Assembly: GCA_030549175.1 (NCBI GenBank)
Contig: JAUKUA010000004.1
Location: forward strand, 3,038,001-3,102,000
Direction: 5' to 3'
Length of the DNA: 64,000 nucleotides
Origin: Lasiosphaeris hirsuta
Taxonomy: Eukaryota > Ascomycota > Sordariomycetes > Sordariales > Lasiosphaeriaceae
Below the pieces are notes generated by a model. That model did not search any database. It worked only from the letters and a program-made list of their open reading frames with translations, and was not told the origin of the DNA. The first letter of the stretch is position 1, and each line of letters begins with the position of its first letter. The translations under genes and the position numbers were made by a program. Positions 52,539 through 63,737 of the stretch are shown here, one piece after another.

Positions 52539-54473
52539 TTTGGGAGGGAAGACGGAGCCGATCTGGTCTGGACATGGTTGATCATTGGAGGGATAGTCGA
52601 TTTTTTCCCCCAAGGTGGGTTTTTTCTTCTTCGGTTGTCCCGAGGATCTGTTTTGCTCTCTTTTTGCTTTTTGCCGACGACTGATTTTTCCATGGTTTGT
52701 TTGGGTTTTTTTCTTCGGTCATCCAGCTGTATGTTAGTTGCGTCCTGAGAACTTGTGTTCTGCTCGTCACCATCACCGACGATGCAATATTGTTCTACAC
52801 CACCACAGAACAGCACCATAAAATACAACATATTGTTCTCTACAATCCCAGAAGCACAGAGGACAGAGAACGAATGAGAATCACTACGAACATTGGACGA
52901 GGACCAGAATGAAAGATAAATACTGGAAGCTGAACCGGTGGTCTTAAAGGCCCATAGGCAGCAGTTATTTTGCACGTAGCCCTACACCATACTATGTGGT
53001 ACCACCAAAGTCCCAGACAGAGCACAGCTAAGGAAATACAACAAGAAACTTGGTGATACAATTGCAATCCATTTGCAGATCCATTTGTGTGTGTGCCTCC
53101 ACAACTTGGTGCCCGCTACCAGAATTGAACTGGCGACCTCGTCATTACCAGAAGGCTCTGGTGTCCGTTTCTATTTTATCAAGGGGGGCATTACTAAGAT
53201 TCTGCAGACAGATCACAGCTTCAATCCCTAGTCTGCCAATTCACATGTCTCTTGTGGAGGGCCGCTGTGGCGCCTCAATCTTCGTTCCGACTTGCAACTT
53301 GAAGTTTAGTTTTGTGACTCAAAACGCCTCCTTCTTAGACCTCGGGCCACAAGTTGGCAACTGAAAAATCCGAAAAAGTATATGCCACATGTGAGATGGA
53401 AGGAGATAGAGCCGTCCAGAATTAAGGGGCGTCGCCGTTTTGCGTCAATGCGTCTGTTGATTCTCAGGGGGGTGCCATCACATCTGGGAAGACGCATCAT
53501 GATGTGGAATGATTCCGTCCCGTATGCGGAGACGTCTGCAATTTACTGCAATACAATAGACAAGGTGGGTATCAATTCCAATCAATGGTCTGCGGCGTGT
53601 GGGTCCGATGAAAATGCCACAGAATTTCGAAAGTCATCTATCTCTATTTCGTGTCAAGTTTTTGTTCGGCCTGTCAGGGCGACAGTCAAGATATTTCCGC
53701 TGGGAATGGTCTAGCTCCTCTGAAATTTAAGTCTGATCATCACTACACACGGGTTTGCCTGGATATGGCCCTCACAGCAAGACATCATAATATATGCACA
53801 TGAAAGATGCAGATAATGATTCATATCTGAATTTTTCTCACAAGCTCTGGTTGCAATAATTGTGGAAAGCAGATGCCCTCACTAGGCCCCTCGGGTGCTC
53901 CTAGCATGTTATCTACATGTACTAGTAGCAACAACTGAGCATCTCAGTACCTATACTCTAACTTTGCAGTGGTTTGCCTGTTAGTGCGTGAGACTCCCGC
54001 TAAGAGGGCCCTTGAGGCTCCCATGGGGCATCTGCGTCATAAAGAAAGGCATACTTGGTATTCATGAGGCCTTTCCTGCATCAAAAAACGTCATTTTTGT
54101 AATTTTAGAAGGTATATTCGGCATCTCAGATCAGTGGTACAGGGTTCGACTGTAGTCTTATGTGGGTATTTCCCCGGCTATGAGGAAGCCAACTTGAAAT
54201 GTGAAAAGAAAATAACAACGAAGACGATAAGCAAGGAACGTTGCGTATCTATGTCGCTAAAATGCCTGAATTCCTAAAAGGGATCATGAGGGGGACATGA
54301 GAATGGCCCCCCAACATCGCATAATCCCCCTTCGTTCCGCTTAAGCTCCAAGCCTGAAGCCATGGGAGATTACCCAGTTCAGGTAAGACCGCCATGGGAC
54401 CAATCAACGAATCAACGAAAATGCAACAAGAAATATGGCGGAAACTATGCGTCCGTTACGCCTGGCCCCCCCT
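52539..54473. other. Gene-poor AT-richer region
   Basis: About 1.9 kb with lower GC than the flanking genes. It contains the 3' flank of the previous gene and the tRNA-like fragment at 53107-53152. No protein-coding gene was accepted; a 110-codon frame at 53382-53714 has no features. Confidence 0.45.
53107..53152 (-). other. tRNA-like 3' half (T-arm, 3' acceptor strand and CCA)
   Basis: On the minus strand the sequence runs CTTCTGGTAATG (anticodon-loop-like, GGT possible), GAGGTC, then GCCAG-TTCAATT-CTGGT (T-arm, 5-bp stem with one G-T pair), then AGCGGGCA and CCA. A matching 5' acceptor strand (GCCCGCT) and D-arm are not found within 80 bp upstream. Eukaryotic nuclear tRNA genes do not encode CCA. 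It could be an organellar or bacterial-type tRNA fragment, a reverse-transcribed tRNA half, or an extended primer-binding site of a lost LTR element. Confidence 0.45.
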
Positions 54474-55283
54474 TCATCCTGTCCCTCTGCCCCATCCACC
54501 ACCTCTCCCACGGTGTCTGCCACCGCGTCCTCCGCGCCTTGACGTGCCCGCTTCGGAGCCTGAAGCCGATGTGGCAGCTGGCGGGACTACCACAGAGTGC
54601 TGCGAGGCGTTGGGGAAGAGCCGCTCCCGCTCGAGCTGCCTCAGGTGCTCGTGCTCGTATTGCCGCCTGTTGTGCTCCCTCCAGGAGCTTGCCAGGCCTT
54701 CGTCTATCGCGAAGGTTGGCATGGCGGGCGCGGGGGAGGGTGCCACCGGGCTGAGTGCCTTGGCCGGCGGGCTATTGTTGTTACCGTTGTTGCGAACGGG
54801 TGTTGCGTTCGCTGTTGACGGTGAGTCCTTGGGTGAGGATCGATGCGGCGCCTCGGTCGCATCGTACAGGGTGGACGAGGAGGATGAGCGTGATTGGCCG
54901 CACTCCTCGCAGTCGTCGGTCACGGGTGAGCCCTCCGCGACCAGGGTGGACTCAGAGGCCCATGATTGCCTGCACTCCGAGTCTTCGCAGCCGGCCGTGG
55001 GTGAGCCCTCGGAGCTCTCTGATGCCGGACTGCCAGTGGGCTCCGGCTTGGTCGTCTCTGAACCCGGTTCTTCCGAATTCTGCCGACTCTGAATCTCGCT
55101 GCGGAACCCCTCCAACGGCTGACTTGCGTCGGAGGTGTCCCGCACCGGCGACACCGACCGACCCCTTTCTCGGGAACCGGCCATCTCGACACCCAACGTG
55201 CTCCACTCAGTGTAGAGCGTGTCGATCGATTTAATCGGCCGCAGTCTGGGATGGGGCAGGACTGGGGTACGTCCTGGATCCAT
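54474..55283 (-). CDS. Predicted disordered protein with RG/RGG-rich tail, uncharacterised
   Basis: 269 residues, single exon. Most of the sequence is Ser/Glu/Pro-rich and probably disordered (SPVRDTSDASQPLEGF; repeated E/S stretches; SSSSSTLYD). A short charged helix near 205-225 (WREHNRRQYEHEHLRQLERE) could form a coiled coil. The last 25 residues are RGGRGGRHRGRGGGWGRG-like, an RNA-binding type tail. Codon-position bias toward G/C and the absence of stops over 810 bp support a gene. A TATATAA lies about 280 bp upstream. No domain is recognised. Confidence 0.6.
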   Translation of the reverse strand: MDPGRTPVLPHPRLRPIKSIDTLYTEWSTLGVEMAGSRERGRSVSPVRDTSDASQPLEGFRSEIQSRQNSEEPGSETTKPEPTGSPASESSEGSPTAGCEDSECRQSWASESTLVAEGSPVTDDCEECGQSRSSSSSTLYDATEAPHRSSPKDSPSTANATPVRNNGNNNSPPAKALSPVAPSPAPAMPTFAIDEGLASSWREHNRRQYEHEHLRQLERERLFPNASQHSVVVPPAATSASGSEAGTSRRGGRGGRHRGRGGGWGRGTG

Positions 55284-56120
55284 GATGAGAAGTTAACCTC
55301 TAGTTGGGTAAGGACCGTCTATTTGGAATGGTCAATGACAATAGAAAATTGATGGGGGATGGGTGACTTGACTTCCATACCTGGTAGTGTTTTAGTAAAT
55401 AAACTAAGCCAAGAGATGCAATGCAATTCCCAACGATGAAGGCCGCATTGAATGAAGTTTCCCCAACGATTGAGGCTACCTTGATGTCCCAAACCCCCAA
55501 ATCCCCTGAACTTCCAAGCTGTCCTGACGAAAGAAAAAAGACTCGGAGGAGAGTCCGCAGCCTTATATAGAGGTAGGTATGATGGGTATCTATCCACATG
55601 CCAACACAACTTATTGTTCAGTGCTTCTCAACCACGCGAGTCCTAGGCTCCACAACACGCTCTTTTTGCTTGCCACATTCTACCGCTACAGGAAGAGATG
55701 CCATTGTGATCAAACCTTGCATACTGCAAAGCTTTTTCAGCATTAAAAAGACGGTATTTCCAGTGTTCTAAGTTTGGCAACCTCCAACGGTCCCTACGGG
55801 GGTAGCTAGTAACATATCATGATACATAATAGATGCGACGATCGGTATTGTAGAGCGTTTCGGACTCACTTGAAAACACCATTCGACTTTGACGGTCATC
55901 CTTCTTGCGTGATTCTCAGCGAATGGCAAGGCCTCAATTCCTGACACCACATACATCATCTCATGCCCAACCTCATCATGTCTCCGCTGAGCCGAGGCGG
56001 CCACGCGTAGTGTAGCTCACTGGCCATGAACACGTTCCCCACTCAGGCTGGGTACCCACGGGGTACCTCATCCGTCGTTGAGATCAATATTTAACAACGC
56101 GCAGCTCGCCGACGCCTCCC
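55284..56120. other. Promoter side of the disordered-protein gene and 3' side of the CoA-binding gene
   Basis: About 0.84 kb. It contains the TATATAA listed separately; otherwise no gene seen. Confidence 0.4.
55563..55569 (-). promoter_or_regulatory. TATA-like element
   Basis: TATATAA on the minus strand, about 280 bp upstream of the ATG at 55283. A plausible core promoter if the leader is long or contains an intron. Confidence 0.35.
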
Positions 56121-56721
56121 TCAGAGCTTCCCAACGCCCTTCAGCCCGCGCTCCCCATCGACGAGGATGCACCAGCCCTCGGACCCCCACCCGCCATCGG
56201 CGCCGGCTACAACGGTCTGGATGTTGTCGCGCGCGAACTGGAGCACCTCGTCATCAAACGTGCCCGGCTGGAGGAAGACGGCCGGGACGCCGAGGTCTCT
56301 GGCCTCCTTGAGCGTCTTGAGCGTGATGGCGGGTGGGGTGATGATGGAGATGGCCGTCTCGGCCGGGTTCTCGAGCTGTGATAGCGAGGGCACGACGGCG
56401 TGTGCCTTGCCGTCGACCTCAATCTCCGAGGCGATGGGGTTGATGGGCACCGCCTCGAGACCGTGCAGGATATACCAGCGAAACACTATGCGGGCTCAAG
56501 GTCAGTACGTCATGGGGGTGGAGAGACGGATGAGTGCTCTCGTGAATGCCATGTGAGAGCATGATGGTTGCTGTCTAATTGTCTCCTGGCAATCGAAATT
56601 TGACGCCGGAACTCTAAAACTGACCTTTGAAGCCGAACTTGGCCGTGTTGGTACTCGCGCCAACAACGGCGTACTTGGGCGACTCAAAGAACTTTTTCAG
56701 AGAAGCTTCGGTGGTTGCCAT
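56121..56721 (-). CDS. CoA-binding domain protein (YccU/NAD(P)-binding-like)
   Basis: Minus-strand exons 56721-56625 and 56485-56121 give 153 residues, the usual size for this small Rossmann-fold family. The N-terminus MATTEASLKKFFESPKYAVV leads to GASTNTAKFGFK, the nucleotide-binding loop. Splicing over 139 bp gives VFRWYILHGLEAVPINP, the expected continuation. Later: ISIITPPAITLKTLKEA, GVPAVFLQPGTFDDEVLQFA, then GWCILVDGERGLK. Related bacterial proteins bind CoA; the cellular role in fungi is unknown. The start is the ATG just before conserved sequence, in strong context (GCCATGG). It is divergent from a methyltransferase gene. Confidence 0.88.
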
Positions 56722-57327
56722 GGCGCTTGTTGAGATGAAATCCAAGGTTTGGGTTTCGGTTTGGTGGAAACGCGGGGAGGGACGCGAGCCAGGATGAGAG
56801 AGTGAGTGACGGTTTGTCCGGAGCAAACGGGCACTGGTCTGTGAAGTAAAAGCAGCTTGAACTGTTGAGTCCGTAGCGTTTCGACACGGCAAGGGGATGC
56901 GGGCGAGGTTAAGGGGGGGTGCGAATCGTTTGGCACAAGGCCAATGACAAATGTGCTTCTGCATGGACGAGGTAGGTGCTGGCGCCGTGGGTGCCAAGCG
57001 GCTTGGTGGTGTGTTGTGCTCGAGAGCCCCGCAGCCAAACAAACGCCAGCGGCATTGGGCGATGACGTGCCTCGGGACCCCTCCTTGTCATTGTCCCACT
57101 GTCCCGATATCGCCGTAGGACTGCAGTCAACGATGACAACCGTCGGATATGATTACTCTCAACTCCCAATGCAAGTCCAATTGCGCTGTTGCGCGGCGAT
57201 CGCCCTGACAATGAGCGAATAGAACCCGTTGGAGCCTATCATGTTGCTGTCTGAGCCCATGCTCTCCTTCAAACTCCGAGTCACAAAACTCCGAGCAGCT
57301 CAAACACAGCATACGTTCGACTAACCC
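56722..57327. promoter_or_regulatory. Divergent region CoA-binding gene/methyltransferase
   Basis: 606 bp between starts; no specific element recognised. Confidence 0.35.
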
Positions 57328-58347
57328 ATGGGATCAACCTGCAAGCAAAACATCATTCACCATGTCAATATTCGGGCAAGCATCCCCACCCCTTTCCCGC
57401 GGCACCCGGCTTCTAATCATGCATCCTTCAGCCGATCAACCTTCTCCTCAGCTGGCTACGCGGCATTTCGCCCGTCGTACCCCCCCGTGCTCTTCAACAG
57501 AGTCCTTGCCTACCACAATGCCAACCGCAGCTCGCCTTCAGGCGCCCTCTTAGATCTGGGATGCGGCCATGGCCTGATCTCACAGGCCCTCGCGCCCACC
57601 TTCGCTTCTGTCATAGCCCTCGACCCCTCGGCAGGTATGGTCGAGCAGGCGCGCAAGCTGACCTCAGACCCCAAGGTAAGCGTCCGCCAGGGCAAGGCCG
57701 AGGACCTCTCATTCCTACCTGACGGCTCCGTCGATTGCGTCGTGGCCGGACAGGCAGCGCACTGGTTCGAATTCTCCCAGGCCTGGCTAGAACTAGCGCG
57801 CGTGGTTAAGAGCGGCGGGACGCTCGCCTTCTGGGGCTACAAGGACCACGTCATTGTCGGGCGACCCGAGACGACGCCTATTTACCAGCGCTTTGTCTAC
57901 GGTAGCGCGGAACCCAGGCCCGGAGTCGAGAGCCTCGCGCGGTTTTGGGAGCTGCCGGGTCGGGATATCCTGAGGGAGTCGTATTGCGGGATTGTCCCGC
58001 CTGAGAAGGACTGGGAGGGCGTCACACGCATCGCGTGGGACCCCGACCGCGGGAAAGGAGACGACGGCGTTAGCGACGCACCCGAGGAGGCGCTTTGGCA
58101 GCGCAAGACACTGAAACTGGGGGAGCTGGAGGGTTATGTGAGGACATTTAGTGCGTTCCATGGTTGGCAGGGCGCCTATCCGGAGACGAAGAGCAGGGCG
58201 GAAGATGGGGATGGCGATGTGGTGGACTTTATGTTTGATGAGGTTGTCGCGGCGGTGCCTGAGTGGAAGGCCTTGGGGGACACTTGGAAGGAGGTTGAGG
58301 TGGATGCCGTTTGGGGCACTGCTCTTCTCATGGCGAGGAGGCGTTAA
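57328..58347 (+). CDS. Class I SAM-dependent methyltransferase (Crg1/Tmt1-like)
   Basis: 339 residues in one open frame. Motif I: LLDLGCGHGLISQALAP, the SAM-binding Gly-rich loop, near residues 74-90. An acidic LDPSAGMVEQAR follows (post I), then VSVRQGKAEDLSF (motif II region), SVDCVVAGQAAHWF and LARVVKSGGTLAFWGY (motif III). The C-terminal part (TFSAFHGWQGAYPE) fits the yeast Crg1/Tmt1 group, whose substrates include small lipids or trans-aconitate; the substrate here is unknown. The first about 35 residues look non-conserved and the real start may be later or in an unseen exon. STFSSAGYAAFRPSYP is where family similarity begins. Confidence 0.82.
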   Translation: MGSTCKQNIIHHVNIRASIPTPFPRHPASNHASFSRSTFSSAGYAAFRPSYPPVLFNRVLAYHNANRSSPSGALLDLGCGHGLISQALAPTFASVIALDPSAGMVEQARKLTSDPKVSVRQGKAEDLSFLPDGSVDCVVAGQAAHWFEFSQAWLELARVVKSGGTLAFWGYKDHVIVGRPETTPIYQRFVYGSAEPRPGVESLARFWELPGRDILRESYCGIVPPEKDWEGVTRIAWDPDRGKGDDGVSDAPEEALWQRKTLKLGELEGYVRTFSAFHGWQGAYPETKSRAEDGDGDVVDFMFDEVVAAVPEWKALGDTWKEVEVDAVWGTALLMARRR

Positions 58348-59220
58348 GTTGGAGGGCGTGTTGATAGCGTGATACCATCGTGTTTCTCTCCCCTCTCTTA
58401 GCGTCGACCAGAAACAAAACACCGCACAGCTCGTATTGGGCGATTGGCGATAACTAACCGCTCGCGCACCTTGCTGGAGTGAAAGATTTCAAGGCGGGGC
58501 ACAAAAGGGCAGTGGTGCCGAGGAATTGGCGAGTCGGGTGTGGTTGCCCCTCGAAACGAGCTGGGCGCATGGAGGCACAGACCAAGAAAGCACACGTCTC
58601 GTCCCGTCCTTTCCAATGGGCGGCTGACCATAAACACCCATAGAAAAGGCGCTGCCGTCTGTCTCGCATTTTTCCTTTCCTTTGCATCTCTCTCCCCGAA
58701 CCGCTGCAGACCTTTCTTTTTCGTCAGAGGCACCAAATACCCTGATTTCCCATTCCTGAACGCCTTCGACCGTCCGTCACAATAGCAAGATGGTGAGTTC
58801 AATTCCATAGCTGCTGCCAACCCCTCCCCAATGGACTTTTGCCACTTCCCGCTCAAGGAGCCCAACGGTTGCCTACGGCTGCCCACGGTTGCCCATGTCA
58901 ACAAAGCACCCAAAGCAAAAAAGGCCCCCATCGGCCACTAAAAACCGCCGATTTTTAGCGCAGAGCTGCAGCGCAAGCGATTAGCAGCAACACAAGGGCC
59001 AACGAGGGAGCGAGGGAGCGAAGAACCGCCGCTTTCCTGCGATTTTTCGTCCCTTTTGCCTTCGTGATCCTCGCGCACCCCTGATCTTGCACAGCCCTCA
59101 TCCCCCCTCTTGGCAGCCTTGTCGCCGCAGATAAATTCCACTTTGTCCGCCGAGCCTCTTCCTTTTGTTTTCGTTGCGTGGCAATTGCGTCGTTTTCGAG
59201 AATCACACCACGCAGTCACA
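58348..59220. other. Intergenic region upstream of the CDC4-type gene
   Basis: 873 bp. It contains a pyrimidine-rich leader and an ATG followed at once by a donor-like GTGAGT (58791-58799), possibly a leader intron; no in-frame joining to the next gene was found. Confidence 0.4.
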
Positions 59221-59852
59221 ATGGCGTCTAACTACGAGAACCAGGCTTCGACCAACTACAAGGAGGCCTTCTCACTGTTCGACAAGCGCGGCAACGGCCG
59301 TGTCGCTCTCGACAGCCTCGGAGACCTGCTTCGCGCGTGTGGCCAGAACCCCACGCTGTCCGAGATCCACGACCTGGAGAAGAATGTTGGCGGTGACTGT
59401 GAGTGCTTCCCCGCCAGAGCGATAACCGATGGCACATCGCCTAAATGCGGTCAGGAGCTGATCGCGATTTCCCAAAATAGTTGACTTTGAGACCTTCCAG
59501 CGGATTCTCAACAGGCCAGGCGGCTTCCGCGATCCCGGCGAGCCCGAAGAATACTGCCGCGGTTTCCAGGTATTCGATAAGGACATGACAGGCTTTATCG
59601 GGGTCGGCCAGCTCAAGTACATCCTCACAAACCTTGGGGAGAAGATGACGGACGAGGAGGTGGATGAGCTGTTGAAGGCTGTCGACACCAGCTCTGGACA
59701 GGTCAACTACACAGGTATGCACACAAGACGACGCGCATCTTCCCAGCAGAAAGCCACCAGATTGGCGTGGCTCAGACCGCTTGAACATCTCCAAATTGCT
59801 CTTGCTAACGTCTGCGCCTTGCAGAACTTGTCCGAACGATCCTTGCCAACTA
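59221..59852 (+). CDS. CDC4: Myosin essential light chain, Cdc4/Mlc1-type EF-hand protein
   Basis: The orthologue binds IQ motifs of type II/V myosins and IQGAP at the contractile ring and is needed for septation. Exons 59221-59398, 59481-59714 and 59824-59852 give 146 residues, almost the length of fission-yeast Cdc4. The start YKEAFSLFDKRGNGRVAL and LGDLLRACGQNPTLSEI closely match that family; the middle has FQRILNRPGGF and PEEYCRGFQVFDKDMTGFIG. The final exon encodes only ELVRTILAN. EF-hand loops are degenerate, as expected of light chains that do not need calcium (first loop DKRGNGRVALDS). Introns: GTGAGT...TAG (82 bp) and GTATGC...CAG (109 bp). The symbol follows fission yeast (MLC1 in budding yeast). 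Confidence 0.93.
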
Positions 59853-61138
59853 GGCACCGAGAATGGTCCAGGAGCCGGCGTTTACGAAGGAATAGGGCCT
59901 CCGATGAGGAGGTAATGGGCTCCTCTATAGGATGGAGGGGTACCGTAAATGGGCATTGCATGTTGACGGCTGGCGTTGGAGTCTTGCGGAATCTGAGCTG
60001 GATTGTATTTGGGTACTTGGATTGGGCTGTCTTACTACTGGGCCATTCAAGTCCAGGGACGGGGTGGCCTTGTCATTGCTGAGGAAGAATTCCACTTTCC
60101 GAATTCCCCCTGTGTTCATGCCCGAGGACGCCCAACTTTGAGTTAGGTCAGGTAGTTACATTAACAGATGAGTCTAGTTTTCTAGGCATGCACTAGGACG
60201 ATTGAGCATTTGGCCAAGGCTGCAGGATTCTAGTGTGCCCATTGCCCATTGCCCATTGCCCATTGCCCGGCAGATTGCCTACCCCAATGCATATCGATTT
60301 AGGGTTTCGACATGGAATGCCCCCCTCGGGCTGAGGGAAACATGTGCCCTGTTTGACCTTTGAACTTTGAGACAGAAAATTCGAATGCCCACCCGTGACA
60401 TGTAATAGAACTTGGCGCCGACAGATGAGGGTGATCGGGCGAGGAGAATGGCTGGCCTCTGTTCCTATCCGAAAGGTATATTTTACGTCAAGTGTCAGTC
60501 ACGATCCATCGATCCTCCCAAGCCATACTCATTTTCGGCGTTGATCTGATGACAACAAACCCCACCAAAATGACAACGCCATACGGGGGCCATGAAAAGC
60601 ACCTTGAGGGCGCTGTATGTACCCAATGCACATAAGAACCAAGTTATCCATTTATCATTTTGACTCACATAAAGCAACCTGAAATATCCCGTAGCATGTC
60701 CGTTAGGAGGGTGGACATACAATGTGAAGCACGCACGGGCTCACTCAGCTTAGCGCTCTCGTGGGATGTTTCGTCGCTTTCGTGGGCAGGCACAATGTGC
60801 TCCGGAGGACGGGACACCAACAACAAACAGTAACAATCGAGTTGACCCAACGCACCTTCCTCATTTCCATCCTACAATATCGACTGCATTTCTACTGTCC
60901 CACTGCTCTCCTTCTGTAATTGGCTCCTCAGGTGAGAACGTGTTACGATTGCAACCAATCCGCTCCCGTTCATTCTCTAACGTCGATTCCGTGCAGCTCA
61001 AACAACCAATCGACTGGCCCACTCCACCGCGAACAGAGCATCGACGACTCTTACGGCCCCTTCCCCCGCAATAGCGACTGTGTCGCCTCCACTACCTTCC
61101 TTAGGTAACGAGTTACGCCCGGCGCTACGCGTACTAGA
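59853..61138. other. Intergenic region with a short tandem repeat
   Basis: About 1.3 kb. Four copies of the 7-mer GCCCATT lie at 60237-60264. No gene was recognised; several 60-100-codon frames lack features. Confidence 0.45.
60237..60264 (+). repeat. Heptanucleotide tandem repeat (GCCCATT)4
   Basis: Four perfect copies in a row, followed by GCCCGG. Located in the 3' region of the CDC4-type gene. Confidence 0.85.
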
Positions 61139-61459
61139 GTGCTGCACGTACATACAAGGCCACTCCTAGGGACACTCTCCCTGGACTGCCTGCCACCAAG
61201 CTTTAAACTGGCGCCATCAACTCTCAACCAGACTCGGCGGGTCTCTCTTCTACTCATACTCGCCCTGATTGTCTTCTCGGTCATCACCGTCACTCTGGCC
61301 GCCCCACGCATTCTCCCCCGCCTGACCAGCATCTTCAGCCAGCTCAAGAATACCCCGCCCCAGAAGCCCTTTGCAGTCCCAACCACGACTGGTCCAGCCC
61401 TCGCGACCTTCACCTACTCGACATATGCTGCCATCCTCACGCACGCCCCGAACATCAAC
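61139..61459 (+). other. In-frame upstream extension of the M3 peptidase gene
   Basis: The peptidase frame is open for 107 codons before the preferred ATG, starting at an ATG at 61139. It would encode a basic N-terminus and a strong hydrophobic segment (VSLLLILALIVFSVITVTLA) like a signal anchor or organelle-targeting sequence. It could be an alternative start giving a membrane-targeted isoform, or simply the 5' leader. Confidence 0.35.
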
Positions 61460-63737
61460 ATGTCCAAGTACGCGAGCCCCCCGCAGGCCCCGCCCCTCTT
61501 CGTCGGCACCAAGGAGAGCATTGTGGACGATGCAAAGACCCTGTGCGACAAGACCCGGTCTCTCCTCGACAAGCTAGTTGCCGAGATCAAGCCCGCCGAG
61601 GAGCCCAAGGCCGCGACATTCGACAGCGTCCTCCGCCCCCAGACCGAGGATGAGAACACCGCTGCGCTGAGCGCCAGAATCTTGGGCTTCTACCAATATG
61701 TCAGCGGAGATGCGGCGCTGCGGGACGCCAGTACCGAGGCCGAGAAGATCATGGACGAGTTTTCCATCGAGTGCAACATGCGCGAGGATGTGTTCCACCT
61801 TGTCGACGCCGTGTACCAGAACAGTGGCCTCGGCATCAGCAAGGAGAAGGACAAGGACCGCCTGATCGACGAGGCAATTGCCAAAAGCGCTGGTCTGGAC
61901 ACAACCGAGAGCGCGCTGCTGCTCGAGCGGGAGCGGAAGAGCTACATTAAGAACGGATTGGGCCTGACAGCCGGCGAGCAGCGGGATCGTTTCAAGGAGA
62001 TCAAGAAGCGGTTGAGCCAGATCTCAATCGCATTTCAGAAAAACCTGAACGAGGAGAATGGCGGTATTTGGTTTACCAAGGAGGAGCTTGACGGTGTCCC
62101 GGAGGATGTCCTGGATACTCTCGAGAAGGGCACGCTTGAGAACGAGGGTAAGCTCCGCCTCAGCTTCAAGTACCCGGATCTCTTCCCCACTCTCAAGTTT
62201 GCCAAGAACCCGGAGACGCGGAAGAAGCTCTTCATCGATAACGAGAACAAGGTATGTCTGGGCTCTTCGCCAACGTATGAAAGGGCGGCGGCTAATAGTT
62301 GATCACAGTGCAACCAAAACGTCCCTCTGTTCAAGGAGGCGATCCTGCTTCGTGATGAGGCCGCTCGTCTTCTGGGCTATCCCGATCATGCGACTTTCCG
62401 CATCGAGGACAAGATGGCCAAGACGCCAAAGACAGTTCTCGACTTCCTCAACGATCTCAAGGCCCGTCTGGCAGCCGGTGGCGTTAAGGAGATTGCGCAT
62501 CTTCTGGAGCTCAAGAAAAAGGATCACGAGGAGCGTGGCGTTCCCTTTGACAACAACTATTATCTCTGGGACCACCGGTTTTATGACCGTTTGATGGTGG
62601 AGAAGGAGTATAGTATCGACGAGAATGCTATCGCTGACTATTTCCCCTTGAAGACGACCGTGGGTGGAATGCTAAAGATCTTTGAGGAACTGTTTGGTTT
62701 CGTCTTTGTGGAGCTGACCACCGAGGACCGTCAGCGTATTTCCTCGACTGGAAAGGCTGAGGACATCTCTTGGCACGAAGATGTCATTATCTTCAGCGTT
62801 TGGGACGATTCCGGAGAGGGCGACGGCTTTGTTGGCTATCTCTATCTTGACTTGCATCCGAGACCCGGCAAGTACGGCCATGCCGCCAACTTCAACCTGC
62901 AGCCGGGCTTCCTGAGAGCCGATGGTACCAGACACTACCCCGCGACAGCCCTTGTCTGCAACTTCAGCAAGCCCACTCCCAAGAAGCCGTCGCTGTTGAA
63001 GCATGACGAGGTTGTGACTCTTTTCCACGAGCTTGGCCACGGTATCCATGACTTGGCTGGCCGGACCCGGTTCGCCAGGTTCCACGGCACCTCGACTGTC
63101 CGCGATTTCGTCGAGGCGCCCAGCCAAATGCTTGAGAACTGGTGCTGGACGCCGGCGACGCTCAAGAGCCTGAGCAGCCACTATGAGACGGGCAGCCAGA
63201 TCCCCGATGATCTGATTGCCAAGCTAGTTGCGACCAAGCATGTGAACGATGCGCTCTTCAACCTGCGGCAGTTGCACTTTGGCCTGTTTGACATGACAGT
63301 CCACACACCCAAGTCACATGCCGACCTCGAGAAGTTGGATGTGAGCGCGGTGTACAACGACCTCCGAGCCGAGATCAGTGGCATGAAGGGCCCTGAGGTG
63401 CAGGGTGAGCCGAGGTAAGTTCAGTCGATTCCTATCGGGCGGATAATGAACTAATAGCTACCACAGCACCTGGGGCAACGGACAAGCGACATTTGGCCAC
63501 TTGATTGGCGGCTACGATGCCGGATACTACGGCTACTTGTCATCGCAGGTCTACTCGACTGACATGTTCATTACGGTCTTTTCGGCCAACCCAATGGACC
63601 CGGCTGAGGGTCGCCGGTACAGGCACACGGTGCTCGAAAAGGGTGGCTCGCAGGATGAGATGCTCACGCTAACACAGTTCTTGGGACGAAAGCCGGACTC
63701 TGAGGCGTTTTACAAAGACCTCGGGCTTGAGAGCTAG
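61460..63737 (+). CDS. PRD1: M3-family metalloendopeptidase (saccharolysin/thimet oligopeptidase, MepB/Prd1-like)
   Basis: These zinc enzymes cut short peptides in the cytosol or mitochondrial intermembrane space. Exons 61460-62251, 62309-63414 and 63467-63737 give 722 residues, normal for the family. The start MSKYASPPQAPPLFVGTKES matches fungal MepB N-termini. The helical N-terminal region includes DEFSIECNMREDVF and a LLERERKSYIKNGLGL stretch. The active site is LFHELGHGIHDLAGRT: H504-E505-x-x-H508, with the third ligand in DFVEAPSQMLENW. The substrate-binding end reads TWGNGQATFGHLIGGYDAGYYGYLSSQVYSTDMF and is restored by the last splice. Introns: GTATGT...CAG (57 bp) and GTAAGT with CTAATAGCTACCACAG (52 bp). 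Confidence 0.93.

Noticed and set aside
54140..54175. GGTTCGACTGT resembling a tRNA B box
   Set aside because: No acceptor or D-arm pairing; the match ends after GGTTCGA.
58791..58799. ATG followed by GTGAGT as a first coding exon of the CDC4-type gene
   Set aside because: No acceptor gives an in-frame join to the conserved start at 59221.
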